The notes below the pieces were generated by a model. That model saw nothing but the letters and a program-made list of their open reading frames with translations. It was not told the origin of the DNA and did no database searches. 64,000 nt of DNA from assembly GCA_963772555.1 (NCBI GenBank), contig CAVYXQ010000011.1:310001-374000 (forward strand), written 5' to 3'. Within the stretch, counting starts at the first letter, position 1; each line of letters opens with the position of its first letter. The stretch is from Roseiarcus sp963772555. GTDB lineage: Bacteria > Pseudomonadota > Alphaproteobacteria > Rhizobiales > Beijerinckiaceae. A program made the translations under genes and the position numbers. Positions 43,645-52,342 of this stretch are shown here, one piece after another.

Positions 43645-44469
43645 ATGCCTACGATCACCACCAACGACGGCGTCGAGATCTTCTACAAGGACTGGGGCAA
43701 TGGGCAGCCGATCGTGTTCAGCCACGGCTGGCCGCTCTCGGCGGACGACTGGGATCCGCAAATGCTGTTCTTCCTCGCGAAGGGCTTCCGAGTCATCGCG
43801 CATGACAGGCGCGGCCACGGCCGCTCGACCCAGACCGGCGGCGGCCACGACATGGACCATTACGCCGACGACCTCGCGGCTTTGACCGCGCATCTCGACC
43901 TCAGGAACGCCATCCACGTTGGCCATTCGACGGGCGGCGGCGAGGTGACGCATTATCTGGGTCGCCACGGCGAAAGCCGGGTGGCGAAGGCGGCGATCAT
44001 CAGCGCGGTGCCGCCGCTGATGGTGAAGACAGCGGCCAATCCAAAGGGCCTCCCCAAGGAGGTTTTCGACGGCCTGCAGGCGCAGCTCGCCGCCAACCGG
44101 GCGCAATTCTACTACGATCTTCCGGCGGGGCCCTTCTACGGCTTCAACCGGCCGGGCGTGAAGGCTTTGGAGCCGACGATCTGGAACTGGTGGCGGCAGG
44201 GCATGATGGGCGGCGCCAAGGCGCATTACGACGGCATCGTCGCCTTCTCCCAGACCGACTTCACCGACGATTTGAAGAAGATCAATGTGCCGGTGCTGGT
44301 GATACACAGCGAGGACGACCAGATCGTGCCTTACGTCGCCGCCGGTCCGATGTCGGCGAAGCTTTTGAAGCACGGGACGATGAAGACCTACAAGGACTTT
44401 CCCCACGGCATGATCACCACCCAGGCCGAGACGATCAACGCCGATCTGCTCGCCTTCATAAAGGGCTAG
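43645..44469 (+). CDS. Alpha/beta hydrolase, non-haem chloroperoxidase/esterase type
   Basis: 274 residues; the ATG at 43645 follows GAGGAGATAAGGAC. Seen: GVEIFYKDWGNGQPIVFSHG (oxyanion HG), the strand VIAHDRRGHGRS, the nucleophile elbow HVGHSTGGGEVTHYLGRH, the acid in LVIHSEDDQIVPY and the histidine in YKDFPHGMITTQAE. This is the cofactor-free haloperoxidase/arylesterase branch. It lies 168 bases after the ECF gene on the same strand, and such hydrolases are frequent ECF41 targets, but no promoter motif was identified. Confidence 0.9.
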   Translation: MPTITTNDGVEIFYKDWGNGQPIVFSHGWPLSADDWDPQMLFFLAKGFRVIAHDRRGHGRSTQTGGGHDMDHYADDLAALTAHLDLRNAIHVGHSTGGGEVTHYLGRHGESRVAKAAIISAVPPLMVKTAANPKGLPKEVFDGLQAQLAANRAQFYYDLPAGPFYGFNRPGVKALEPTIWNWWRQGMMGGAKAHYDGIVAFSQTDFTDDLKKINVPVLVIHSEDDQIVPYVAAGPMSAKLLKHGTMKTYKDFPHGMITTQAETINADLLAFIKG

Positions 44470-44492
44470 CGGACCGGTCGCGTGGGCGCCGC

Positions 44493-45689
44493 TCACGCCC
44501 GCTCGAACACGGCGGCCATGCCCTGGCCGCCGCCGATGCACATCGTCTCGAGGCCATAGCGCCCTTTGCGGCGCTTCAGTTCGTGCAGGAGCGTGGTCAT
44601 GATGCGCGCGCCGGTCGCGGCGATCGGATGGCCGAGCGAGATTCCGGAGCCGTTGACATTGAGCCGGTCGAGATCGTTCCACCGCAGCTCCTTCATCACC
44701 GCCAGCACCTGGCAGGCGAAGGCCTCGTTGATCTCGACGAGATCCATCTGATCGAGCGTCAGGTTCAGCTTGCCGAAGAGCTTGCGCACCGCCGGAACCG
44801 GCCCGATGCCCATGATCGCCGGCTCGCAGCCGACCGCCGTCCAGCCGACGAGGTAGCCGAGCGGCTCGAGCTTGAGCTCCTTCAGCCGGTCCTCGGCGAC
44901 GACGAGGCAGGCGGCGGCCGCGTCGTTCTGCTGGCTCGCGTTGCCCGCGGTCACCGTGCCGTCCTTCATAATCGGCCTCAGTTGCCCGAGCGTCTTGACC
45001 GTCGCGTCCGGGCGGACGCCTTCGTCGCGCCCGACCATGACCGGCGCGCCCTTGCGCTGTGGGACGCTGAGCGGCACGATTTCGTCGGCGAACCTGCCCT
45101 CGTCCCACGCCCTGGCGGCGCGCTGATGGCTGCGCACGGCGAAGGCGTCCGTCGCTTCGCGCGGAATCTGATACTGTCGCGCCAGGTTTTCCGCGGTCTC
45201 GATCATGCCGGAGATGAAGCCGAACCGTTCCAAAGGCTGCGACCGTTCGCGGCCCCGTTCGAGGCGGTCGAAGAGCTTCACCGTGCCTGCCCGGGCGCCC
45301 CAGCGCATTTCGGTCGTGTAATATTCGACATTGCTCATGCTTTCGGCGCCGCCGGCGACGACCACGTCGGCGACGCCGGTCTGCACCATCATCGCCGCGG
45401 TGGCGATGGCCTGCAGTCCGCCGCCGCAGCGGCGGTCGAGCTGCAGTCCCGGGGCCGCGATCGGCAAGCCCGCCTGCAGCGCGATCCATCTGCCGACGCA
45501 AGGCGTTTCGCCGTTGGCGTAGGACTGGGCGAAGACCACGTCCTCGATCCGGGCGGGGTCGATCTCAGTGCGCTTCAGGAGCTCGCGCACGACCGCCGCG
45601 CCCAATTCCTCGACCGGAACCGGCCTCAAGGCGCCGCCGAACGCGCCGACCGGGGTGCGCAAGGGGGAAACGATGGCGGCTCTTTGCAT
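44493..45689 (-). CDS. Thiolase (acetyl-CoA C-acyltransferase)
   Basis: 398 residues. Catalytic residues: nucleophile Cys in LQLDRRCGGGLQAIATAA near residue 90, His in NGSGISLGHPIAATGARI and the second Cys in LETMCIGGGQGMAAVFE. The thiolase either condenses two acyl-CoAs or cleaves 3-ketoacyl-CoA in beta-oxidation or PHB metabolism. RRCGGG differs from the common N-x-C-x-SG in PhaA and FadA, so the substrate is open. No beta-oxidation genes adjoin. It converges with the hydrolase 23 bases away. Confidence 0.93.
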   Translation of the reverse strand: MQRAAIVSPLRTPVGAFGGALRPVPVEELGAAVVRELLKRTEIDPARIEDVVFAQSYANGETPCVGRWIALQAGLPIAAPGLQLDRRCGGGLQAIATAAMMVQTGVADVVVAGGAESMSNVEYYTTEMRWGARAGTVKLFDRLERGRERSQPLERFGFISGMIETAENLARQYQIPREATDAFAVRSHQRAARAWDEGRFADEIVPLSVPQRKGAPVMVGRDEGVRPDATVKTLGQLRPIMKDGTVTAGNASQQNDAAAACLVVAEDRLKELKLEPLGYLVGWTAVGCEPAIMGIGPVPAVRKLFGKLNLTLDQMDLVEINEAFACQVLAVMKELRWNDLDRLNVNGSGISLGHPIAATGARIMTTLLHELKRRKGRYGLETMCIGGGQGMAAVFERA

Positions 45690-45773
45690 GGGACATCCTC
45701 GGGATTCAGCGGCGCGACCGCGCCTGCCTTGAAGTGCGGCAAGGCGGCTCCAACCGCAAGAGCCTGCGGGACT

Positions 45774-46799
45774 TCATCGCCTGCTCGCGGATGACGCGAG
45801 CGCGCGAAGCAGCGCCGCGTTGAATTGGTCGGGCTCCTGGATTTGCGGCGCATGGCCCGCATCGGGGAATTCGATTAGCGCGCTGCCTGGGATGGCGGCT
45901 TTCGTCTTCTGCGCCAACGCGGGGTAATGCCCGAGCCGCGCGCGAACCTCCGGCGGGGCGATGTCCTTGCCGATGGCGGTCGTGTCCTTGTCGCCGATCA
46001 TGATGAGCGTCGGGACGCGGATCAGCGGAAACTCGTAGACGACCGGCTGGGTGTAGATCATGTCGTCGATGAGCCCGGTGTTGCGGGCGACGATCTCGCG
46101 CCCCGGCCCCCGCACGAGACCCGCGAGCATCGTGACCCAGCGGTCGTATTCGGGGCGCCACTCGCCGGCGTAGTAGGTCGACTGCTCATAGGCGCGGATG
46201 CGCTCAGCGGTCGCGCCTCGCTCCCGCTCGATCCACTCATCGACGCTGAGCGCCGGAACGCCGAGCGCCTTCCAGTCCTCGAGCCCGATCGGGTTGACGA
46301 GGACGAGCGCCGAGACCTCGTCCGGATACATCAGCGCGTAGCGCGCGGCGAGCATGCCGCCGGTCGAGTGGCCGATGAGGACGATGGCTTTGATTCCGAG
46401 CGATGCGACGAGCGCATGCGTGTTTTCGGCCAGCGCCTGGAAACTGTACTGATACCGCTCGGGCTTGGTCGACTTGCAGAAGCCGATCTGGTCCGGCGCG
46501 ATCACACGGTAGCCGTGATCGGCGAGCGCCTTGATGGTCTCCTCCCAGGTCGCGGCGCAGAAGTTCTTGCCGTGCAGCAGGACGGCCGTCCTGCCGTTCG
46601 GCGTCCTCGGCGGGGCGACGTCCATATAGCGCATGGCCAGCGCCTCGCCCTGCGACGAGAAGGCGAAGTCGCGGACCGGCCAGGGGTAATCGAAGCCCTG
46701 AAGCTCGGGCCCGAACGTCGGCTGCCGCGCCCCCGCCGCGCCCATGATCAGACACAACGCCGCGGCGAGGCACAGGCCCAGGGGCCTGCGGTCAATCAT
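45774..46799 (-). CDS. Secreted alpha/beta hydrolase
   Basis: 341 residues. Residues 1-24 are a signal peptide (LGLCLAAALCLIMGAAGA). Oxyanion hole in AVLLHGKNFCAATWEETI, a strand VIAPDQIGFCKSTKPE, nucleophile in IVLIGHSTGGMLAARYAL, acid in LIMIGDKDTTAIGK and histidine in IEFPDAGHAPQIQEPDQF. This makes it a periplasmic member of the epoxide hydrolase/haloalkane dehalogenase-like branch with a serine nucleophile, thus an esterase or lactonase. It starts 42 bases before the TetR gene ends and could share its transcript. Confidence 0.9.
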   Translation of the reverse strand: MIDRRPLGLCLAAALCLIMGAAGARQPTFGPELQGFDYPWPVRDFAFSSQGEALAMRYMDVAPPRTPNGRTAVLLHGKNFCAATWEETIKALADHGYRVIAPDQIGFCKSTKPERYQYSFQALAENTHALVASLGIKAIVLIGHSTGGMLAARYALMYPDEVSALVLVNPIGLEDWKALGVPALSVDEWIERERGATAERIRAYEQSTYYAGEWRPEYDRWVTMLAGLVRGPGREIVARNTGLIDDMIYTQPVVYEFPLIRVPTLIMIGDKDTTAIGKDIAPPEVRARLGHYPALAQKTKAAIPGSALIEFPDAGHAPQIQEPDQFNAALLRALASSASRR

Positions 46800-46841
46800 C
46801 GTGTCCTCTCCCCGTGTCCGCTCCGCGCCGTCGGACCGCCG

Positions 46842-47411
46842 TCATCCGACGATCGCGCGATAGGTCCTGGCGATCAGTTCATCGACCAGCGGCGGCGGCT
46901 TTTCTCCCTGCCGAAGATGGGTCTTGACGGCGGAAATTGGAACCTCCGCAAGCACGAACATCGCTCGACGAAGTTCAGACCGCCCAGCACGGCCGAAGAC
47001 GCTTCGGGCAAAGCTCTCGAGGCAGGATTCGAAACGCTCCGCCTGGTCGCGAACGCCGCGCTTGAGCGCCGAGGGCCAGTCTCCCTGAACGAAGTCGTGG
47101 CGGTCATAGAGCAGCAGGAGCCGCGCGTCCTCGAGATTGAGGCGCGCCCAGGCGGGCGTGTGCAGCGCCGCGGCGAGCCCGTCACCGGCTTCGATCGCCG
47201 CGACGAACCCCACCTGATAGGCGAGAGCCGTCTCCAGCCACAGCTCGCCCAGCAGCGCGTCGCGCGAAGCGAAGCGATAGTAGAAGGAGCCCTTCGGCGC
47301 TTTCAGGCGCTGCGTGACGGAATTGACTGTCACCGCCGCGGGACCCCGTTCGGACGCGAGCGCCCGGGCCGCGGCGAGGAAACCGGCGTTGTCGAAAAGC
47401 GCTCGCCCCAT
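46842..47411 (-). CDS. TetR/AcrR-family transcriptional regulator
   Basis: 189 residues. N-terminal TetR helix-turn-helix: FLAAARALASERGPAAVTVN, SVTQRLKAPKGSFYYRFASR (KGSFYYRF is the classic recognition-helix end). The C-terminal ligand domain is not assigned. Divergent from the flavin-oxidoreductase-like gene at 47475, with palindromes in between at 47419-47444, so it probably represses itself, that gene, and possibly the hydrolase downstream. Confidence 0.92.
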   Translation of the reverse strand: MGRALFDNAGFLAAARALASERGPAAVTVNSVTQRLKAPKGSFYYRFASRDALLGELWLETALAYQVGFVAAIEAGDGLAAALHTPAWARLNLEDARLLLLYDRHDFVQGDWPSALKRGVRDQAERFESCLESFARSVFGRAGRSELRRAMFVLAEVPISAVKTHLRQGEKPPPLVDELIARTYRAIVG

Positions 47412-47418
47412 TTTGGTA

Positions 47419-47444
47419 GACTATCAAGTCTAGACTTTCTAGTC
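47419..47444. promoter_or_regulatory. TetR operator between the divergent genes
   Basis: GACT-N4-AGTC occurs twice in 26 bases (47419-47430 and 47433-47444) and the two copies share the perfect palindrome AGTCTAGACT (47427-47436). It begins eight bases upstream of the TetR start. Confidence 0.75.
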
Positions 47445-47474
47445 AAGATGTGCGAGTCAAGGAGGACGGCAGGG

Positions 47475-48017
47475 ATGGAGGTCGCTATGTCGCAAGGAGA
47501 AAATGAACCCGATCGCGTCGAAGTGAGCCGGCTACTGGCCGCCGCCGCCAAGGCTTTCGCCGATGCGCGCTATTGCTGGCTGGCGATCCCGAAAAACGCG
47601 GACGCGCCCTGCCTGCGGCCGATGGGGCGGCTGCCGCCCGAGCCCGGCGACGACGACTGGACAATCCGCTTCATCACTGACCTGCGCTCGCGCAAGGCGT
47701 CCCCCATTCGGCGCGCCGGCAGGGTCACGCTCGTCATTCAGCGCGACGCGGAAGATTCCTTCGTCGCTCTGACCGGCGCGGCGAGGCTGCGGGAGGACGC
47801 GTCCGAGATCCGCCGCCGCTGGAAGGACGCCTATAACCGCTTTTTCCCCACAGAGGCGGACCGGGCGAACGCCGCCTTCCTCGAGGTCGAGACCGAGCGC
47901 ATTGAGCTTTGGATCCGCGGCGTGACGCCGGAGCCGTTCGGCATGCAGACGACAACGCTGGAGCGGGACGCGGCCGGCGCCTGGCGGCTCATCGGCGGCG
48001 ACCACGCCGCCGCCTGA
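47475..48017 (+). CDS. Pyridoxamine 5'-phosphate oxidase-like flavin protein
   Basis: 180 residues from the ATG at 47475 (AAGGAGG nine bases upstream; ATG 47487 also possible). Split-barrel FMN-binding fold: YCWLAIPKNADAPCLRPMG, IRFITDLRSRKASPIRRAG (SRK is typical of the FMN-phosphate loop), RVTLVIQRDAEDSFVAL and the C-terminal LEVETERIELWIRGVTPEPF. Members bind FMN, haem or F420; stress-linked flavin proteins of this kind are common. Under control of the divergent TetR. Confidence 0.85.
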   Translation: MEVAMSQGENEPDRVEVSRLLAAAAKAFADARYCWLAIPKNADAPCLRPMGRLPPEPGDDDWTIRFITDLRSRKASPIRRAGRVTLVIQRDAEDSFVALTGAARLREDASEIRRRWKDAYNRFFPTEADRANAAFLEVETERIELWIRGVTPEPFGMQTTTLERDAAGAWRLIGGDHAAA

Positions 48018-48058
48018 GCAGCTTCGCGGCTGCGCGGGGTCTGCCTCGCAATCTTCCG

Positions 48059-48628
48059 TCAATCTCGGCGCGTATGCACGCTCGCCCGCTCACGGCTCGT
48101 CCTCGCGGCCGCAAAACCGTGCATGCCGACGGCCCATTGATAGCCGACGGCCGCCCCCTTAAATCGCGGCAGAACCAAGAGGGTTACGACCGCCGTCACA
48201 GGAAGCCAGAGGAGAGCGACGACGAGGAGCGGCATTTGTGGCCAGGCGTCGTCCGACAGGAGAACGCCGCCGCCGCCGACGAGACAGACGACGAGCAGAG
48301 TGAGAATCGCCGGCGCGTCGTCGACGCGCTGGGCGTTCAAGTCCTCGCCGCAGACGGGGCAGCGCGGAGTGACGGTGAGATAGCCGTGGAACATCGCGCC
48401 CTTGCCGCAGTTGGGACAGCATCCCACCAAGCCGCGCCCGACCGCGACGGCAAGATGGTGGTTCCGATGTCGATTGACGGCTTTCGGGGTCCCGGGACTC
48501 GCCGGTGTCGGCGCAAGCCCTGATTCTCCTAGAGCGCTTGGCGGCGACATGGATCCGCTGTCCCCACCGCGCGGTTCGGTGGACACGGAGTCCAGGCGGA
48601 CCCCTTGCCTCGGTGGCGTCTCGACCAT
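48059..48628 (-). CDS. DUF983 zinc-ribbon membrane protein
   Basis: 189 residues; the ATG at 48628 follows GAGGAGAAAAAC. A disordered N-terminus of about 60 residues precedes a zinc ribbon GCCPNCGKGAMFHGYLTV...CPVCGEDL (CxxC-CxxC) and two membrane helices (ILTLLVVCLVGGGGVLL and LLVVALLWLPVTAVVTLL). DUF983 proteins stand near cytochrome oxidase assembly genes in other alphaproteobacteria, but none are here. Function unknown. Confidence 0.88.
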   Translation of the reverse strand: MVETPPRQGVRLDSVSTEPRGGDSGSMSPPSALGESGLAPTPASPGTPKAVNRHRNHHLAVAVGRGLVGCCPNCGKGAMFHGYLTVTPRCPVCGEDLNAQRVDDAPAILTLLVVCLVGGGGVLLSDDAWPQMPLLVVALLWLPVTAVVTLLVLPRFKGAAVGYQWAVGMHGFAAARTSRERASVHTRRD

Positions 48629-48838
48629 GTTTTTCTCCTCTTCGTCGCCGGAAACGCGACAGAGACATCTCCCGAAGCGCCCCAAGAATGGCGCCGTCGG
48701 CTTCGGATGATAGCCCTTTTTGTTGCGCAGAGGGTTCGAATGATCCGAGGTTGACGCGGGTGAAAGGACGGCGACGTTGGACTGAGCTTTCAGCGCGTCT
48801 AACGAATTCTCTTCGCCTGCGCCTTCTTTTCTCGGCTC

Positions 48839-49147
48839 TCACGCGGCGTTGTATGCGACCTCGTAATGGCTGGCAAAATCATCGAACGCCGATAGAACCG
48901 CGCGAGCCTCTGGCTCGACGACGGCCATTGCAGGATTCGATCCGGCGAACTCCCTGATGGCGCCGATCGATTCCCAGAGCGTGACAGCGAGGAATTCTAT
49001 CTCTCCATTGGTTTCCCGCCGCAGCAGATAGGCCCCCTGGCAGCCTCGCATCGTCTTCAAATGCGGCGCGACCTTCGTCGTGAAGTGGCGATAATAGGCG
49101 TCAGCGTTCGAAGCATTCGCCTGCCCGCGCCAGATGCGTGCGATCAT
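48839..49147 (-). CDS. Antibiotic biosynthesis monooxygenase (ABM) domain protein
   Basis: 102 residues. Dimeric ferredoxin-like fold: IARIWRGQANASNADAYYRH, MRGCQGAYLLRRETNGEIEF and VTLWESIGAIREFAGSN, the usual beta-strand ending in LW(x)S followed by a helix. Members include haem-degrading and quinol monooxygenases and many of unknown role. Cofactor cannot be inferred. A truncated group II intron lies just upstream. Confidence 0.85.
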   Translation of the reverse strand: MIARIWRGQANASNADAYYRHFTTKVAPHLKTMRGCQGAYLLRRETNGEIEFLAVTLWESIGAIREFAGSNPAMAVVEPEARAVLSAFDDFASHYEVAYNAA

Positions 49148-49225
49148 TTGATTTCTCCTTTTCCGGAATATGCCGGTTGCGAGAATTTTTGTGGCGACTG
49201 CGCCGCGACCCAGCCGCCGATCGCG

Positions 49226-49507
49226 CTATCTGATAGGGTCCGATCGGTAAGTCTCCTGCCTGAGCGCAGGCGCCAGTTCGCCCAGCCATCGCTCGACCCC
49301 ATACGCCTCGACGGCCTCGAAGTCCTGGCGGTCTACGCCCGGCGCGCCCTTGTTGGAGCGGCACTGGGCATAGGCGTGCGCCAGAATGTCCTCGCGGCTG
49401 ATCTTGTCGTAGAGGGCGTAGAAGCGGTAGCCGGGTTCTGCCTTCGCTTTCGCGTGCAACGCCGTCTGCAGTTTCTGAACGCTATCCGGAGTTGATAGGT
49501 TGCCCAA
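49226..49507 (-). pseudogene. Group II intron reverse transcriptase (LtrA-like), N-terminal stub
   Basis: 93 residues match the N-terminus of intron-encoded reverse transcriptases: LQTALHAKAKAEPGYRFYAL, KISREDILAHAYAQCRSNKG, APGVDRQDFEAVEAYGVERW and LRQETYRSDPIR. In full proteins the last motif leads to RVxIPKPDGKxRPLGIP. Here the frame stops directly after it at 49226. The fingers, catalytic YADD, maturase and endonuclease domains are absent. It is a remnant. Confidence 0.8.
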
Positions 49508-49857
49508 TCTCCAGGTCCTTCACCACGTCTCGCGTTTGTCTTGAACTGAGGCCCCTTCCCTCCACCGGCGTTGCCCGGCTTCGGCGGTACTACGAGCCTC
49601 TCCGCCACCCATGAGCGCCCAGCCTCTCCCTCGCGGGCGTCCGGTTGATCATCCCTGACCACGCCCATGGGCTTCGCGTGTTGCGCGCGCTTTCCTTGTG
49701 TACGCGCCGCCGCCAGTACCCCGGTGCAGCGACTGGGCGTCGTCTTCGCTCGTCTCACCCAGCCGTATCAGCCTTCCCCGAAATTGCAGTCGGGTCGGCC
49801 TGCACATCGTCCTTTTCGAGGCTTGCTCGGCGTTCACTCGGGTTGCGGCCCGCACAC
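49226..49857 (-). mobile_element. Group II intron, 5' fragment
   Basis: On the minus strand the segment starts with GTGTGCGGGCC at 49857, the GUGYG 5' boundary of group II introns, and continues with structured domain I-like sequence (GAGCAAGCCTCGAAAAGG) into an ORF that stops at 49226. Most of the reverse transcriptase and all of domains V-VI are missing, so it cannot splice. Confidence 0.65.
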
Positions 49858-50083
49858 TCGCGCCGTCACCTATATGTGACGCGCTATACCGAAGGCTTCA
49901 GCCATTTCGTCACCTCCATGACTGCTCCGGTTGCTTCCGGCTGGAGCGTTCGCCGGTGGGGCTCGCACCCACTGGAAAGCGCCGCCTTCTCACGGCGCAC
50001 GCAAATACCGGGCGTTTGCCGAGGGCGTGCTGAACGGGCAAAATCGATCTGTTTTCAGACGTTGCCGTTGGTGCAAAAATCAA

Positions 50084-51746
50084 GCAGACCGTGCGAAAAC
50101 TCTGCGCGATCGGCGCGAACAGCCCCGCGGGCGCGCGGGCGGTTCGATTCGGAATGGATTTCCGGATTTCGGCTCTGCGGGGCCGGCTATCGCGTTTGGA
50201 GCGCCTATTGGAGGCGCCCGGGGCGTGCGGCGCGCGGCAATTGCCCCCTCAGGCGGCGAGCGCGGCCGTCATCGCCTCGACGCCCACGATGTTGAGCGCA
50301 CGGCGCAAATTGTAGACGAGCGCCGTCAAACTGAATTCGGCGCGCACCTTTTCGAGGCCGCGCGTCAGGAACGAGCCCTGGTTCATCCATTGTTTGATCG
50401 TGCCGAACGGGTGTTCGACCGTCTCGCGGCGGCGGTCGAGAATCCACGGCCTCGACTTGAGGCGAGCCGCCATGCGGTCCAGGGCGTCCTCGTGTTCCAG
50501 ACGCGAAACGGCGCGATAGTCGGCGTCCGTGCAGCGCGGGCGCAGCGGACAATCGCGGCACGCCTCCTTGTTTGCGTAGTCGATCTTCGTCATTTCGCGC
50601 AGCTTGCCAAAGCGGAACGGCTTCAGTTCGTGACCGCCTGGACAAGCATATGCGTCGTGCTCCATGTCGTAGACGAACTCGTCCTTGCGAAAGAATCCGT
50701 TGCTCGCCGACGATCCGCGCTGGGGACGAGGCACGTGGGGCGTCAGCCCGGCTTTCTCGCAAGCCGCGATGTCCTCGGTTCGGAAGTAGCCTTTGTCCGC
50801 GACCACGTCGATCGTGTCAACTCCGAGGATTTCCCGCGCAGGCTCGGCGGTCGCCCGCAACAGGCCCATATCGACGACCTGGTTCGTCACTTCTTGTTCG
50901 ACGATCAGCTTGTTCTTCGCATCAACCGCGACCTGAACGTTGTAGCCGACGGCGACGCGGGTGTGCGCCGCCATGGCGCGGCTGTCGGGATCGGTGAGGG
51001 ATATCTGGTCTTCGCCCGTGCGTTCGAGGTTCTTCAGCATGGCGTCGTATTTGCTGCGCTTCGTGCTCAAGGCCTCGATTTTCTCCGCGAGATTTTTCAC
51101 CCGCGCGCCGCCCGTCGCCTTTTCCGCCGCGTCGCCCTCGTCGAGGCGCTCGAGGTAATCCGCCAGCCGTTCGTCGGCGGCCTTGATGAAAGTCTCCAGC
51201 GAATTGCGGGTGAAGTTGCGATCCTTGTTGTTGACCGCCTTGATCCGCGTGCCGTCCACGGCCAGCAATTCCCGGCCGAACAGATCGAGGCGCTTGCATA
51301 GCAGCGTGAACGCGCGAAATACGGCCTTGAACGCGGCCCGATTGTCGGCGCGGAAATCGGCGATGGTCTTGAAGTCGGGCTTCAGCGTCCGCAACAGCCA
51401 GATGACCTCGATGTTGCGATGGCACTCGGCTTCCAGTCGGCGGCTCGACCGCACGCGGTTGAGATAGCCGTAGATGTAAAGCTTGAGCAGATCGCCCGGC
51501 GCATAGCCCGGACGACCCGTCGCCTTTGGCTGAACCCGCCCGAAGCCAGCCTCGACGAGATCGAGACCGTCGACGAAGGCGTCGATGAAGCGGACCGGGT
51601 TGTCAGCGCCGACATAGTCGTCGACCGCCTCCGGCAGGAGCAGGAGTTGGGAGCGTTCGAAGCCGGAAATGTGCGCCATGCCTGATTGGTAATATGGCGC
51701 CCGCGATTCGTGAAATCCTCTCAGCCCGAGTTTTCGCACGGTCTGC
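50084..51746 (-). mobile_element. IS1182-family insertion sequence
   Basis: About 1663 bp between perfect inverted repeats: GCAGACCGTGCGAAAACTC at 50084-50102 and its reverse complement at 51728-51746. It carries one intact transposase gene. The right repeat is separated by only two bases from a short element with the same repeat. I see no unambiguous target duplication. Confidence 0.88.
50249..51679 (-). CDS. IS1182-family DDE transposase
   Basis: 476 residues from the ATG at 51679. N-terminal domain DUF772-like: LLLPEAVDDYVGADNPVRFI, GRPGYAPGDLLKLYIYGYLN, RSSRRLEAECHRNIEVIWL. Catalytic acids in LLAVDGTRIKAVNNKDRNF (Asp), VVADKGYFRTEDIAAC (Asp) and RRETVEHPFGTIKQWMNQG (Glu). A zinc-like cluster CRDCPLRPRC lies before the last motif, as usual in IS1182 and IS5-related transposases. 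The frame is intact, so it may still supply transposase in trans to the short elements nearby. Confidence 0.94.
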   Translation of the reverse strand: MAHISGFERSQLLLLPEAVDDYVGADNPVRFIDAFVDGLDLVEAGFGRVQPKATGRPGYAPGDLLKLYIYGYLNRVRSSRRLEAECHRNIEVIWLLRTLKPDFKTIADFRADNRAAFKAVFRAFTLLCKRLDLFGRELLAVDGTRIKAVNNKDRNFTRNSLETFIKAADERLADYLERLDEGDAAEKATGGARVKNLAEKIEALSTKRSKYDAMLKNLERTGEDQISLTDPDSRAMAAHTRVAVGYNVQVAVDAKNKLIVEQEVTNQVVDMGLLRATAEPAREILGVDTIDVVADKGYFRTEDIAACEKAGLTPHVPRPQRGSSASNGFFRKDEFVYDMEHDAYACPGGHELKPFRFGKLREMTKIDYANKEACRDCPLRPRCTDADYRAVSRLEHEDALDRMAARLKSRPWILDRRRETVEHPFGTIKQWMNQGSFLTRGLEKVRAEFSLTALVYNLRRALNIVGVEAMTAALAA

Positions 51747-51748
51747 AA

Positions 51749-51889
51749 GCAGACTGTGCGAAAACTCGGCGCGGTGTTCTGTACGGTCGCGCAGAAGACG
51801 GATTTTCGCGATTTTTTCTGATCTGCGCGGTTACAGGCCCCGAAATCTGAGCACCACAGAGCGTGCCGCCGAGTTTTCGCACGGTCTGC
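51749..51889. mobile_element. MITE copy A with IS1182 terminal repeats
   Basis: 141 bp, no coding capacity. Left end GCAGACTGTGCGAAAACTC, right end GAGTTTTCGCACGGTCTGC, matching the termini of the adjacent IS1182 element with one mismatch in the left arm. The interior is almost the same as in copy B (53176-53316); I count about two differences. Confidence 0.85.
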
Positions 51890-51958
51890 AAGAATTTTGA
51901 CGATGCGCTTTTCGCCCGAATTTCGGGGACTTTTGAGAGGTCGTCGGCGTGCCCTGAC

Positions 51959-52129
51959 TCATCTAAGACGTTGGGTATGTCCGTTTCCGGGAACCTCGTT
52001 GGCGATCTGCGCGCAGACCTCGCTGCCGCTGGCCGTGGCCTTCGAGAGCGGCGAGAATAGTGATCGCCATGTCTGAGACAAACTCTGAGGAAGTTCGTCT
52101 AGGGCTCGCAGGCGTGATTCGTCGATCAT
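51959..52129 (-). CDS. Possible small hypothetical protein
   Basis: 56 codons from the ATG at 52129. Composition is protein-like (DESRLRALDELPQSLSQTW), but there is no known domain and no clear ribosome site. It lies between two MITE copies, in DNA less GC-rich than the flanks. It may be the tail of a larger decayed gene together with the fragment at 52205-52342. Confidence 0.3.
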   Translation of the reverse strand: MIDESRLRALDELPQSLSQTWRSLFSPLSKATASGSEVCAQIANEVPGNGHTQRLR

Positions 52130-52204
52130 CTATGTGCTATAGACCTCAGCCCCGGCGACAGAAATCCTGTAAACAGCCCACGCCAGTAGAACGCCCAACC
52201 CAAT

Positions 52205-52342
52205 TCACCAGTTTTTGGGCATCGCCATAGCGACGGCCTTCGCCTTGAATTCATCGTCTGGTTCATCATCCGAGGGAGCCACGTCGATCTCCTCCAAACG
52301 CTCGATGTCCACATATAACTTGATAGAAATCGAGAAGTTAGA
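52205..52342 (-). pseudogene. C-terminal coding remnant next to MITE C
   Basis: An open frame without its own good start reads KLYVDIERLEEIDVAPSDD and then EPDDEFKAKAVAMAMPKNW up to a TGA at 52205. The acidic, well-formed sequence looks like the end of a real protein. MITE C begins 17 bases further upstream, so its insertion may have cut the gene. No family recognised. Confidence 0.35.

Noticed and set aside
49931..51301. 456-codon plus-strand frame across the IS1182 element
   Set aside because: Shadow of the transposase on the minus strand.
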